Positions 8,084 through 16,992 of a stretch of DNA of 64,000 nucleotides are shown piece by piece. This stretch comes from Siphonobacter sp. SORGH_AS_0500 (GTDB lineage: Bacteria; Bacteroidota; Bacteroidia; Cytophagales; Spirosomataceae): positions 62,001 through 126,000 of the forward strand of contig NZ_NHPP01000007.1 in NCBI RefSeq assembly GCF_002838835.1. The letters are read 5' to 3'. The number at the start of each line of letters is the position of its first letter. The stretch's first letter is position 1. The notes under the pieces were generated by a model, which worked only from the letters and a program-made list of their open reading frames with translations, did not search any database and was not told where the DNA came from. The translations under genes were made by a program, and so were the position numbers.

Positions 8084-9154
8084 CTAAACAGCTCCTTCTT
8101 TCAGACGCTCGGCGTTTTCGGCGATGCGTAACTGTTCGATGAAGTCGCCAATTTCTCCGTCCATAACAGCGGGAAGGTTATAAACCGTAAGACCAATGCG
8201 GTGATCGGTCACCCGTGATTGTGGATAATTGTACGTTCGGATTTTATCGGAGCGGTCACCCGAGCCAACCATGCTCTTGCGGGCACCGGAAATTTCGGCC
8301 TGTTGTTTCGCTAATTCCATTTCGTACAAGCGTGAACGAAGAACAGTCATCGCTTTCTCAAAGTTCTTGATCTGCGAACGTTCGTCCTGGCATTGTACCA
8401 CCAGTCCGGTAGGTAAGTGCGTGACCCGAACGGCAGAGTACGTGGTGTTAACGGATTGTCCACCGGCCCCTGACGAACAGAAGGTATCTTTCCGAATGTC
8501 GTTCATGTTAATCTGAACGTCCACTTCTTCGGCTTCGGGTAATACGGCTACCGAGGCGGCAGAGGTGTGAATCCGGCCCTGCGTTTCCGTCGCGGGCACG
8601 CGTTGTACGCGGTGCACACCCGACTCAAACTTCAGCTTTCCGTATACGTCTTCTCCCTGCACGGAAGCAATAATCTCTTTGAAACCACCCGAGCTACCTT
8701 CGGTCTGGTCCATGATCTGGAACTGCCAGCCCTGATTCTGGGCAAAACGCTGGTACATGCGAAAGATGTCACCGGCAAAAATAGCCGCTTCGTCGCCACC
8801 CGTACCGCCGCGAACTTCCAGAATGATGTTTCGGCTGTCGTTAGGATCTTTCGGAATCAGTAACTCTTTTAATTCCTGTTCTATTTCGTCCTGTTTGGGT
8901 TCGAGTTCGTCGAGTTCGGCTTTTGCCATTTCCCGAAAATCTTCGTCTTTTTCTGTGGATAATACTTCTTTGGCAGAAGCGATCTGTCCGAGCAGCAACT
9001 CGTATTCCTCGTACTTTTTAACGATTTTTTCCAGATCTTTATATTCTTTACTAAGGGCTTTATATCGCTTTACATCGCTTGCCACTTCGGGCTGCACGAT
9101 TTGTTGGGATACTTCCTGAAAGCGTTCGCGTATGGCTTCTAATTGCTCAAGCAT
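8084..9154 (-). CDS. prfA: Peptide chain release factor 1
   Basis: 356 residues, full length. RF1 identity is shown by the codon-recognition tripeptide PAT at residues 187-189 (RF2 has SPF), and the catalytic GGQ at 231-233 lies in SSGAGGQSVNTTYSA. The factor terminates translation at UAA and UAG and depends on methylation of the GGQ glutamine by PrmC. It is followed by a repeat tract and then the small ORF and rmuC on the same strand. Confidence 0.97.
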   Translation of the reverse strand: MLEQLEAIRERFQEVSQQIVQPEVASDVKRYKALSKEYKDLEKIVKKYEEYELLLGQIASAKEVLSTEKDEDFREMAKAELDELEPKQDEIEQELKELLIPKDPNDSRNIILEVRGGTGGDEAAIFAGDIFRMYQRFAQNQGWQFQIMDQTEGSSGGFKEIIASVQGEDVYGKLKFESGVHRVQRVPATETQGRIHTSAASVAVLPEAEEVDVQINMNDIRKDTFCSSGAGGQSVNTTYSAVRVTHLPTGLVVQCQDERSQIKNFEKAMTVLRSRLYEMELAKQQAEISGARKSMVGSGDRSDKIRTYNYPQSRVTDHRIGLTVYNLPAVMDGEIGDFIEQLRIAENAERLKEGAV

Positions 9155-9331
9155 GGTCGTGAGAATGAATCATTTTCCTTCGATTTCATTTTTGAAGGAT
9201 AAAATTTCTGCAAAGATAATTATTATAAGAGGTTCCAACGAAAGAACCTATAGCAAAGCGTTGATGTTAGGAGTAATAGAAGATTTATCCATCGGAAAAC
9301 CAGTTACTCTAATTATCCGTAATTTTACTGC

Positions 9332-9703
9332 GTGAAAGTTATTCCATCCTTCATCGTTCTTTTTCTGGTGCTGACGGCTACGGCTGTTCAGGCCATTGAT
9401 ATTCCCTTGTTCGGAAAAACCCGAAAAGCGGTGATCAATGGACAGGTAGTACGCGTGAAACGGGCCACTATTATTTTAAAGGTAAGTCCTGAAATTCGTC
9501 TTTCTACGTTCAACACTCCTTGGGGCCGTCGGCAGTTTGATCGCCTGAGTGAAACATTCAATATGGACTTTCTTCGTCCTGGTCGAGTTTTTGCACCTCC
9601 TACGTATCTGCGGATTAAAAGTGCATCCTTACCTTCGCCGAATATCTATCGGAACGAGACTGGATTGTTGATCTCCTCCAGTCCGAGTCTGGTTACTCTT
9701 TAA
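9332..9703 (+). CDS. Secreted hypothetical protein
   Basis: 123 residues from a GTG start, with a clear signal peptide (MKVIPSFIVLFLVLTATAVQA, cleavage probably after VQA). The mature part is basic and has no domain I recognise. It ends 11 bp before the lipoprotein gene at 9715, and both precede a CtpA-type protease, so the three may form one transcript with an envelope role. Function unknown. Confidence 0.65.
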   Translation: MKVIPSFIVLFLVLTATAVQAIDIPLFGKTRKAVINGQVVRVKRATIILKVSPEIRLSTFNTPWGRRQFDRLSETFNMDFLRPGRVFAPPTYLRIKSASLPSPNIYRNETGLLISSSPSLVTL

Positions 9704-9714
9704 CATTATCTTTT

Positions 9715-10296
9715 ATGAAAATACAGGGATGCATACTTATCTTGGGTATGGTGGTTTGTAACGCCTGCGAATTCAAGCGGCTGGATACGGCTAAAATGAA
9801 GCAGGACATGGAGAATCAGCAGATTAAGCACGTAACCAGCTCTCAGCTTTCTACATTTTCCAGTGAAAAGGGCGAAGAACTGGCTGGCGTTTTACAGCAA
9901 CAACCCGTCAGAGCTTTACGTAATACCACCTTCGTGGATTCGCTGGCAAAAGCTTCGGCTTCTCGTATCGTCTTCGTCCCCACGCAGGACCTGAGTAAGC
10001 CCCAAACGGATACCAAAACGAAGGAAGTATTTGCCGCCTATCAGTACAGTGCAGAAAAGCACTTACCTCAGGAAACGAATATTCAGCAAATTGGTGACGG
10101 CAGCGAGTGGTTATATACCGTTCCCGTTGTGATGACTAAAGAAATAGAAGCAGCACTGGTAAACAAAAGTATCAGTAATCCAGTCATTCAATCGGTACCG
10201 CAAAACGACTTGCTGGGCCTGTGGGCTATTTACCTGAGTCGAAAGGAATTGATTCGGCAGATTGATCCTAAAAAACTGGAGAAAAAGAATTTATAA
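9715..10296 (+). CDS. Predicted lipoprotein, unknown function
   Basis: 193 residues. The N-terminus MKIQGCILILGMVVCNACEF contains a hydrophobic stretch ending in a lipobox-like NAC, suggesting lipidation of that cysteine. The mature region is alpha-helical in character with no recognised catalytic motif. It sits between a small secreted protein and the S41 protease, 59 bp ahead of the latter. Confidence 0.7.
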   Translation: MKIQGCILILGMVVCNACEFKRLDTAKMKQDMENQQIKHVTSSQLSTFSSEKGEELAGVLQQQPVRALRNTTFVDSLAKASASRIVFVPTQDLSKPQTDTKTKEVFAAYQYSAEKHLPQETNIQQIGDGSEWLYTVPVVMTKEIEAALVNKSISNPVIQSVPQNDLLGLWAIYLSRKELIRQIDPKKLEKKNL

Positions 10297-10355
10297 GCAC
10301 CACAAAGAAACGTTTCTACGTTGTTGCCTTGATCGAATATATCTTATAGAACCCT

Positions 10356-12014
10356 ATGGAAAACCATTCAGATAAAAATATCCGAAACAGTTCTTCTACC
10401 GTTCGGCTGCCTTTGTTACTGGCCATTACCATGGCTGGCGGCATTCTGATTGGTGCTACGTTCTTTGGGGGGCGGCCCAAGTATTCGGGTGACTTGGTGC
10501 GTAACCTGAATAAATTTCGGGAAATCATTTCCTGGATTGATAATGCCTACGTTGATTCAGTCAATACCGATACGTTGGTGGATTATGGTCTGGAAAAAAT
10601 GATGACCCGCCTTGATCCCCACAGTGTATACATCCCGAAAAAGGAAGTTGCTGCGGCTAAGGCTCAGCTTGAGTCGGGATTTGATGGTATTGGGGTAGAA
10701 TTTAATATTTTCAACGATACCGTTTTTGTTATTAATGCCATTCCCGGAGGTCCGGCAGCAGCAGCGGGCTTACGCTCGGGGGACCGCATGATTAAAGCCG
10801 ACGGTACTTTACTGACGGGTAAGAACATAGACAATAAACTCATCTTTAGTAAACTTCGCGGACCGGGTGGAACGCCCGTCAAGCTGGACATTCAGCGTCG
10901 CGGTGAGAAAAACCTGCTTCCTTTTACGGTCACTCGCGGTCGCATCCCAACGTATTCGATCTCGGCGGCTTATATGATTGATCCCCAAACGGGTTATATC
11001 AAAATTGATCGCTTCGCTGAGTCTACTTATACCGAATTCCGCAATACGCTGGCTTCGCTGAAAAAAGAAGGCATGACCCGCCTGATGCTGGATTTACGCG
11101 GCAACGGCGGCGGTTTCAAAGACCGGGCAACGAATATTGTTGATGAATTATTGGGAGGTAATAAACTGATTGTCAAGACTAATGGAAAAAGTCCCCAGTT
11201 TGACGAGGAAACTTTTGCAAACAAAGAAGGACTTTTCGAAAAAGGAGCCGTGGTCTTATTAATCGATGAGAATTCGGCTTCGGCATCCGAGATTGTGGCA
11301 GGTGCCTTGCAGGATCATGATCGGGCGTTGTTGGTGGGTCGTCGCACGTTTGGCAAGGGATTGGTGCAGACGCCCATTGATCTTTCGGATGGTTCGCAGA
11401 TTCGCATTACCGTTTCGCGGTATTATACCCCCAGTGGCCGTTGTATTCAGAAACCTTACGCCGTTTACGAATCCGATGATCGGTATAAAGACGGCGAATT
11501 GTTCGTGGCTGATAGTGTGAAATTCGATAAAAAACAGGCCTTTAAAACCGATCATGGTCGTCCTGTGTACGGCGGTGGCGGTATTATTCCCGACGTTTTC
11601 GTACCCATTGATACTACTTACCGAACGCGTTATTTATACCAGTTAGCGGGCAAAAATGTGATTGCAGAATATGCCTTCCGTTATGCTCTGGATAACAAAG
11701 CCCGGTTAGGCGGACAAACGTTTAAAGAGTATCTGCAGAAATTTAACGTAACCGATGCCATGTTGAATGAAGTCGTAGCTATGGCGGCGGCTTCAGGAAT
11801 CAAGCGAAATGAGGCCGAGTTTAACCGTTCAAAGGGATATGTGCGGGATCAGATTAAAGCCCTAGTAGCTAGTTATGTCTGGGAAAAACGGGCTACGACT
11901 GCCGGACTTCGCAATGAGCTTTATCAGGTTTTAAACGCCAATGATCCCCTGTATAAGAAAGCCTTGAGTGGTTTTCCACAGGCTGATCAAATGGCGGTTA
12001 ACCAGCTTAAGTAA
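10356..12014 (+). CDS. ctpA: S41-family C-terminal processing peptidase with PDZ domain
   Basis: 552 residues: an N-terminal signal anchor (LPLLLAITMAGGILIGATFF), a PDZ domain at about residues 85-170 (GIGVEFN, GGPAAAAGLRSGDRMIKADG), the S41 protease fold, and an extra C-terminal helical region. The catalytic Ser309 in SASASE and Lys334 in FGKG are 25 residues apart, the same spacing as in E. coli Prc. Such proteases cleave C-termini of periplasmic substrates. The C-terminal extension after about residue 400 is longer than in minimal CtpA and is usual in Bacteroidota. Confidence 0.95.
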   Translation: MENHSDKNIRNSSSTVRLPLLLAITMAGGILIGATFFGGRPKYSGDLVRNLNKFREIISWIDNAYVDSVNTDTLVDYGLEKMMTRLDPHSVYIPKKEVAAAKAQLESGFDGIGVEFNIFNDTVFVINAIPGGPAAAAGLRSGDRMIKADGTLLTGKNIDNKLIFSKLRGPGGTPVKLDIQRRGEKNLLPFTVTRGRIPTYSISAAYMIDPQTGYIKIDRFAESTYTEFRNTLASLKKEGMTRLMLDLRGNGGGFKDRATNIVDELLGGNKLIVKTNGKSPQFDEETFANKEGLFEKGAVVLLIDENSASASEIVAGALQDHDRALLVGRRTFGKGLVQTPIDLSDGSQIRITVSRYYTPSGRCIQKPYAVYESDDRYKDGELFVADSVKFDKKQAFKTDHGRPVYGGGGIIPDVFVPIDTTYRTRYLYQLAGKNVIAEYAFRYALDNKARLGGQTFKEYLQKFNVTDAMLNEVVAMAAASGIKRNEAEFNRSKGYVRDQIKALVASYVWEKRATTAGLRNELYQVLNANDPLYKKALSGFPQADQMAVNQLK

Positions 12015-12032
12015 CAACGTATTTCGATTTTG

Positions 12033-12067
12033 AAAAGGTGAGTAGGCTGAAATCCTATTCACCTTTT
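12033..12067. terminator. Bidirectional terminator between ctpA and the outer-membrane-like gene
   Basis: A 14-bp stem (AAAAGGTGAGTAGG / CCTATTCACCTTTT, one mismatch) serves both converging genes. Its right arm overlaps the last codons and stop of the minus-strand gene ending at 12055. Confidence 0.75.
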
Positions 12068-12525
12068 TCTTTGGTTTTTCTCAATTGCCAGGACACACCA
12101 AGCCAGGTGCGGAAATTCCCCGATTTAAAATCCTGACGTGAATAAGGGGTGATTTCGAAAGCAATGCCCAGTTGTGGGACTTTTTCCAGCGGATATACCC
12201 GCGTTCCGACGCTCAAGAGGTAACCCTGAATGAGACGGCTACGGGAATCCACAATCTTACCAACGATACCCATGTTAGCTCCTACCCCGGCGTAAAACAA
12301 ATGCTGAGGCTTGCGAACGAAAGTTACCATCGGAACCACTTCCGTATTTAAGGAAGAAAAGATGGAATTCGTCTGAAAACGGGCATCTACCCAAATTCGA
12401 TTTTTAGGATTGCTGCTTATGTTCAGAATGCTGTTAAAAGGGTAATAACCCACCGCCGCCTGGGCAAAAAGCGACTGAGCAGAGGTGAAGAAGAACAGCA
12501 AAACGAGGAAGTAAAGAAATTTCAT
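12055..12525 (-). CDS. Small outer-membrane beta-barrel-like protein
   Basis: 156 residues with a signal peptide (LYFLVLLFFFTSAQSLFAQ) and alternating hydrophobic/aromatic strands through to a C-terminal FRTWLGVSWQLRK, the pattern of short outer-membrane barrels. No specific family is recognised. It converges on ctpA and shares the terminator with it. Confidence 0.65.
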   Translation of the reverse strand: MKFLYFLVLLFFFTSAQSLFAQAAVGYYPFNSILNISSNPKNRIWVDARFQTNSIFSSLNTEVVPMVTFVRKPQHLFYAGVGANMGIVGKIVDSRSRLIQGYLLSVGTRVYPLEKVPQLGIAFEITPYSRQDFKSGNFRTWLGVSWQLRKTKEKGE

Positions 12526-12578
12526 GGGAGAAAGTTTTGCTCAAAAGTACGATTCTCTCGCTCTCATTGCTCACCGCT

Positions 12579-12611
12579 TTGGTAATTTGCCCCCTGGCTG
12601 CTATACCTTTG
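12579..12611 (+). promoter_or_regulatory. Bacteroidota-type promoter for the flippase gene
   Basis: TTG at 12579-12581 and TACCTTTG (TAnnTTTG) at 12604-12611 are separated by 22 nt, matching the -33/-7 consensus of the phylum. The start codon is 60 bp downstream. Confidence 0.6.
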
Positions 12612-12671
12612 CGGCGAAGTTGCTACCGATCATACTGATCAGACGTTTCGCAATGAGCGTACATTTTTCAC

Positions 12672-14207
12672 ATGGGTGCTTTAAAGAAATTAGCCAGTGA
12701 CACGGCTTTATATGGTGTCAGCAGCATTTTAGGTAGGGTAATTGGCTATCTTCTGGTTCCCTTACATACCTCCGTATTCCGACCCGGCGTCATGGCCGAG
12801 CAGGTTACCTATTTTCTTTGGGTGGCTCTGTTAAACGTGATTTATGTATTTGGGATGGAGACTACCTTTTTCCGGTTTGCGTCCCGTGAGAAAGATCGTT
12901 TTCAGGAATTTTATAACCTTTCCATTACGGCCATTCTGACCGTAAGTGCCATTTGTTCGGGCTTAATCATTCTGTTTTCTTCGTCCATTGCGGAGGAATT
13001 TGGTTATCCTGGTCGGGGGCAACTGGTTAGCTGGCTTGCCATCATCATGGTTATTGATGCTCTGGTAGCCATTCCCTATGCCCGCATTCGCCTCGAAAAA
13101 CGACCCCGAAAGTTCGTAGCCATTCGCGTGTCTAACATCATGCTGAACGTAGGGTTGAATTTTTACTTTCTCTGGTTTTGTAAAGGCATTCACGATGGAC
13201 ATTTTCTGACGTTTCTGCAAGGAACCTGGTTATTCAACTATAATCCTGAACTAGGCGTAGGTTATATTGTATTTGCCAATCTGATTGCTAACCTGGCAAC
13301 GATCCCGATGTTATGGACGGAGTTTCGGGATTTTCGCTTTCGCTGGGACTGGAACGCTTTCAAACCCATGTGGATTTATGCGTACCCGATATTAATTTTA
13401 GGATTGGCAGGAAACTTCAATCAGCTCTTTGACCGTCTTGTGCTTGAACGCTGGTTACCCGAAGGTTTCTACCCCGGTCGCACTTCCAAAGAAGCTCTGG
13501 GTATTTATGGAAACGTATACAAACTTTCCATATTTATGAGTCTGGTCATTCAGTCATTCCGATACGCAGCCGAGCCTTTTTTCTTTTCGAAGGCTGAAGA
13601 TAAAAATGCCCCCGGCGTATTTGCCGATGTAATGAAATGGTTTATCATCGTCTCGGTATTAATCTGGGTAGCCGTTTCGATTAATCTGGATTTAGTAGCC
13701 GAGTTATTTCTCCGCCAGAAAGAATACTGGGAAGGGCTGGACGTGGTGCCGGTGCTGTTACTAGCGAATTTATTCCTGGGTATTTATTACAACCTCACCA
13801 TCTGGTTCAAGCTTTCAGACCGCACCCAGTATGGTACCTTACTAACCTTCATTGGGGCCGCAGTAACGCTGGTTGCTAACTTTATACTCATTCCCTATTT
13901 GGGTTATCTGGGTTGTGCCATTGCGTTCGCGGTCTCCTGCTTTATAATGATGGTTACCTGTTATGGATTGGGCGAAAAATATTACCCTATTCCCTACTAT
14001 GTTTCGTCGGCGGTGGGTTATCTGCTGGTGGGCGGTGGATTAATCGTTATTTCTTCTTTTATAAAAATTGAAAACCTTTGGCTTTCGACTTTCGTACATG
14101 GTCTGCTGTTGTTAGGCTTTATGATAGGTATATTAGTGAAGGAACAAAATTCGTTACCACTGGCCCTTCGCCGAAAATTGGGTGTTTTTTTACCATTAAA
14201 TAAATAA
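12672..14207 (+). CDS. Polysaccharide/lipid-linked oligosaccharide flippase (Wzx-like, MATE/MOP superfamily)
   Basis: 511 residues and about 12-14 hydrophobic membrane segments, beginning LASDTALYGVSSILGRVIGYLLVPLHT, the typical N-terminal motif of MOP-superfamily polysaccharide exporters. Such proteins flip undecaprenyl-linked glycans across the inner membrane. No glycosyltransferases adjoin it, so the glycan cannot be named; solitary homologues are frequent in Cytophagales. Confidence 0.88.
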   Translation: MGALKKLASDTALYGVSSILGRVIGYLLVPLHTSVFRPGVMAEQVTYFLWVALLNVIYVFGMETTFFRFASREKDRFQEFYNLSITAILTVSAICSGLIILFSSSIAEEFGYPGRGQLVSWLAIIMVIDALVAIPYARIRLEKRPRKFVAIRVSNIMLNVGLNFYFLWFCKGIHDGHFLTFLQGTWLFNYNPELGVGYIVFANLIANLATIPMLWTEFRDFRFRWDWNAFKPMWIYAYPILILGLAGNFNQLFDRLVLERWLPEGFYPGRTSKEALGIYGNVYKLSIFMSLVIQSFRYAAEPFFFSKAEDKNAPGVFADVMKWFIIVSVLIWVAVSINLDLVAELFLRQKEYWEGLDVVPVLLLANLFLGIYYNLTIWFKLSDRTQYGTLLTFIGAAVTLVANFILIPYLGYLGCAIAFAVSCFIMMVTCYGLGEKYYPIPYYVSSAVGYLLVGGGLIVISSFIKIENLWLSTFVHGLLLLGFMIGILVKEQNSLPLALRRKLGVFLPLNK

Positions 14208-14501
14208 AGGTCTATATAATGAATTTATTGTACTATAATTGTGATTCCTCACAAGAAGATGATAGTACGGTAAAACTGATTTTATTCAAAAGAACCTTTG
14301 CTGAAAAAGCCTGATTGGTTAAAAATTACCATCGTGCTTGTTAAAATCTGTTAAATATGTCGTCCAGAGGCTTCGTTTGACTGAATCATTTTTGGTTATT
14401 TGCGTAAGCTCATTAATTTTGATTATTACAAATTCTTAAAAAAAACCGGATAGGAGATACTACATGCAGCACCGCTCTACGTTAACTAAACTGGAAAGTA
14501 A

Positions 14502-15101
14502 ATGGCAAAAGTCCAATTTAGCGACAGTGAGCTGGTTTCGCTATATATCCGTGGTAATGAGCGTGCCTTTGAGCATTTAGTAAACAGATATAAATCAAAG
14601 GTTTACACAACCATTTACCTTATCGTTAAGGACTCGTTTGTGGCAGAAGATTTGACTCAGGATACCTTCATCAAGGCCGTCGATACGCTGCAATCAGGAC
14701 GATATAACGAAGAAGGTAAATTTCTTCCCTGGATCGTACGAATTGCTCACAACCTCGCAATTGATTTTTTCCGCCGAGAGAGACGCTACCCCGAAGTGGT
14801 GTTCGAAGACGGAAGCAATGTGTTTAATACGTTAGAATTTGCGGACGACTCCATCGAGGCGACGACGATTCGTAACGAAACGTATGAACACCTGAAAGAT
14901 CTCATTACGCGGCTCCCTGAACCGCAGCGTGAAGTACTGGTTATGCGGCACTACGAAGACATGAGCTTTCAGGAAATTGCTGATGCAACGGGCGTTAGTA
15001 TTAACACCGCGTTAGGTCGTATGCGTTATGCTCTCATCAATTTACGGAAGATGATGAGTAAAAACGTACGTACGCATGATACAAACCTTTACACAAAATG
15101 A
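14502..15101 (+). CDS. RNA polymerase sigma factor, ECF (sigma-70 family)
   Basis: 199 residues. Region 2 is visible at about residues 20-90 (NRYKSKVYTTIYLIVKDSFVAEDLTQDTFIKA, then LPWIVRIAHNLAIDFFRRERR). Region 4 is at about 130-185 (LPEPQREVLVMRHYEDMSFQEIADATGVSINTALGRMRYAL, the helix-turn-helix for -35 recognition). No anti-sigma with a membrane segment adjoins; instead a small ORF overlaps its end by 26 bp in another frame. The roughly 290-bp upstream gap is AT-rich and may hold its own promoter. Confidence 0.93.
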   Translation: MAKVQFSDSELVSLYIRGNERAFEHLVNRYKSKVYTTIYLIVKDSFVAEDLTQDTFIKAVDTLQSGRYNEEGKFLPWIVRIAHNLAIDFFRRERRYPEVVFEDGSNVFNTLEFADDSIEATTIRNETYEHLKDLITRLPEPQREVLVMRHYEDMSFQEIADATGVSINTALGRMRYALINLRKMMSKNVRTHDTNLYTK

Positions 15102-15327
15102 CATTCTTCGTTACGCTTACGAAGAAACCACTACGGAAGAAAACCAGCAGATCGAAGAACTGCTCATGCACGACCATGAGTTACTCCTGTTCTATCTCGA
15201 TGTCATGGATTTGAAAGCTGGTCTGAATAAAATTGAGCTGGAGCCATCCACCCGCGTAATTGATACAATTCTGAACTACTCGAAAGAGAAGCGTCAGCAA
15301 AGCCAGTCCCGTCAGCAGTATCACTGA
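15076..15327 (+). CDS. Small protein overlapping the ECF sigma gene, candidate cytoplasmic anti-sigma
   Basis: 83 residues, starting inside the last 26 bp of the sigma gene, so translation is probably coupled. The N-terminal half (ILRYAYEETTTEENQQIEELLMHDHELLLFYLDVMDLKAGL) is a helical bundle-like segment resembling the sigma-binding part of zinc-less anti-sigma domains. There is no CxxC zinc motif and no membrane segment. The anti-sigma role is inference from position and pattern only. Confidence 0.65.
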   Translation: MIQTFTQNDILRYAYEETTTEENQQIEELLMHDHELLLFYLDVMDLKAGLNKIELEPSTRVIDTILNYSKEKRQQSQSRQQYH

Positions 15328-15359
15328 AACGGGATTGGTTTTTTGTTTATATTCGCGTA

Positions 15360-15390
15360 CCCCTCTCCATTGACGAGACGGGGTTTTTTT
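15360..15390 (+). terminator. Rho-independent terminator after the sigma/partner pair
   Basis: CCCCTCTC and GAGACGGGG pair around a short loop and are followed by seven T residues, directly before the nth start. Confidence 0.8.
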
Positions 15391-15394
15391 GCTT

Positions 15395-16072
15395 ATGACT
15401 AAGAAAGAACGTTACGCAGGCCTGATTGCCTACTTTACCGAACATTTTCCCGAACCTGAGACCGAGCTGATTTATCGAAATCCGTATGAATTACTGGTGT
15501 CGGTTATTCTTTCTGCCCAGTGTACGGATAAACGGGTTAATATGGTCACGCCTAAATTGTTCGAGCGTTTCCCAACGCCTGAATTATTGCAATTGGCTAG
15601 CCCTGATGAGGTTTTTGAGTACATTCGCTCGATTTCCTACCCTAATAATAAGGCAAAGCATCTGGTTGGAATGGCCAAAATTCTGGTTAACGAATTCGGT
15701 TCGGAAGTTCCTGCCAAAGTCGAAGATTTGCAGAAAATGCCGGGTGTAGGCAGAAAAACGGCAAACGTAATTGCTTCGGTGATTTACAATCAGCCGACAA
15801 TGGCCGTGGATACGCACGTCTTTCGGGTTTCGCATCGTATGGGGCTGGTTAATAAAACGGCAACGACCCCGCTAGCCGTTGAGAAGGAATTGATGAAATA
15901 CATTCCCAAAGAAAAGGTACCCAGAGCTCACCATTGGTTGATTCTACACGGACGATACGTCTGCCTGGCCCGGTCGCCAAAGTGTCAGGAATGTCAGCTA
16001 ACGGAATTCTGTCAGTACTGGCAGAAAAATTTAGTAGCTATTCCTCTAAAAAAAGAGCTGAAAAGCCTGTAG
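15395..16072 (+). CDS. nth: Endonuclease III (DNA glycosylase/AP lyase)
   Basis: 225 residues. The helix-hairpin-helix LQKMPGVGRKTANVIASV provides the catalytic Lys, followed by VDTHVFRVSHRMGL with the catalytic Asp. The C-terminal iron-sulfur loop is C-x6-C-x2-C-x5-C (CLARSPKCQECQLTEFC). It removes oxidised pyrimidines in base-excision repair. The ATG at 15395 is chosen over a TTG two codons upstream that lies in the terminator T-run. MTKKERY fits the family start. Confidence 0.96.
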   Translation: MTKKERYAGLIAYFTEHFPEPETELIYRNPYELLVSVILSAQCTDKRVNMVTPKLFERFPTPELLQLASPDEVFEYIRSISYPNNKAKHLVGMAKILVNEFGSEVPAKVEDLQKMPGVGRKTANVIASVIYNQPTMAVDTHVFRVSHRMGLVNKTATTPLAVEKELMKYIPKEKVPRAHHWLILHGRYVCLARSPKCQECQLTEFCQYWQKNLVAIPLKKELKSL

Positions 16073-16102
16073 TACCCGTTCTATAAAAAAGTATAACCTG
16101 AT

Positions 16103-16891
16103 ATGTTCAATCTTACGCCTGCGGTTCGAATTATATTGATTGTGAATGTGGCCATGTACGCCATGCAACGACTGGTTTTTCCCCCGATCACAGATTTGCT
16201 GGCTTTGCACAACGTGAGCTCTAGTCTCTTTAACCCTATCCAGTTTGTCACGTACATGTTTCTACATGCTGTTCAGGACTTTGGACACATTTTCAGTAAC
16301 ATGTTTGCTCTGATCATTTTTGGGCCAAATCTGGAAAACCTCTGGGGAACCAAGCGATTTACATTCTTTTACTTTTTTACGGGTATCGGAGCAGGTCTAT
16401 TGTATTCGGGAATTAATTATTATGAATACAATCAATTATATCAATCAGCCCTTACGTTTATTCAAGACCCTGATCCTACAAATCTCGTAGGTTTCATCAA
16501 TGATCACGCCCCTGGCTGGGAATCTAATCGACTTGTCATCCAGTACTTAAAGAATCCTGATGATACATTTTTGCAAAACCAGTGTATTCAAGGAGTGAAA
16601 GAGGTACTCCAAAGTACGGTCAACACCCCCATGGTGGGAGCGTCTGGAGCTATTTTTGGATTGTTGATGGCTTTCGGCATGTTATTTCCTAACACGGAGC
16701 TGTTTTTGTTCCTGATACCGTTTCCAATCAAGGCTAAATATTTTGTAGCTTTATATGGTATATTCGAATTGTATTCTGGTTTACACCGCAATCCGGGAGA
16801 TAACGTGGCACACTTCGCCCACATTGGCGGGATGTTGTTTGCGTATATTCTGATCAGATATTGGGCCCGGCAACGAAAAAATTTTTATTAA
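16103..16891 (+). CDS. Rhomboid-family intramembrane serine protease
   Basis: 262 residues and six or so membrane segments. The catalytic serine is in VGASGAIFGLL and the histidine in VAHFAHIGGMLFAY, giving the rhomboid Ser-His dyad. HIFSNMFALIIFGPNLE corresponds to the second helix with the conserved His/Asn oxyanion region. An insertion of about 70 residues between the membrane helices before the GASG motif is longer than in GlpG. The second rhomboid gene follows 101 bp downstream, so they are a tandem pair. Confidence 0.92.
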   Translation: MFNLTPAVRIILIVNVAMYAMQRLVFPPITDLLALHNVSSSLFNPIQFVTYMFLHAVQDFGHIFSNMFALIIFGPNLENLWGTKRFTFFYFFTGIGAGLLYSGINYYEYNQLYQSALTFIQDPDPTNLVGFINDHAPGWESNRLVIQYLKNPDDTFLQNQCIQGVKEVLQSTVNTPMVGASGAIFGLLMAFGMLFPNTELFLFLIPFPIKAKYFVALYGIFELYSGLHRNPGDNVAHFAHIGGMLFAYILIRYWARQRKNFY

Positions 16892-16992
16892 TCAGGCATT
16901 ATTTTTTTAGAACCCAAACCTAGCCGTACCCGTTATACTAGTATAGCTATTTGTATGGCCATTAGGAGCAGTATTAACATTATAATCGGGTT

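Noticed and set aside
8757..9119. 120-codon serine-rich plus-strand ORF
   Set aside because: Shadow of prfA on the opposite strand; low complexity from antisense of Glu/Lys-rich helices.
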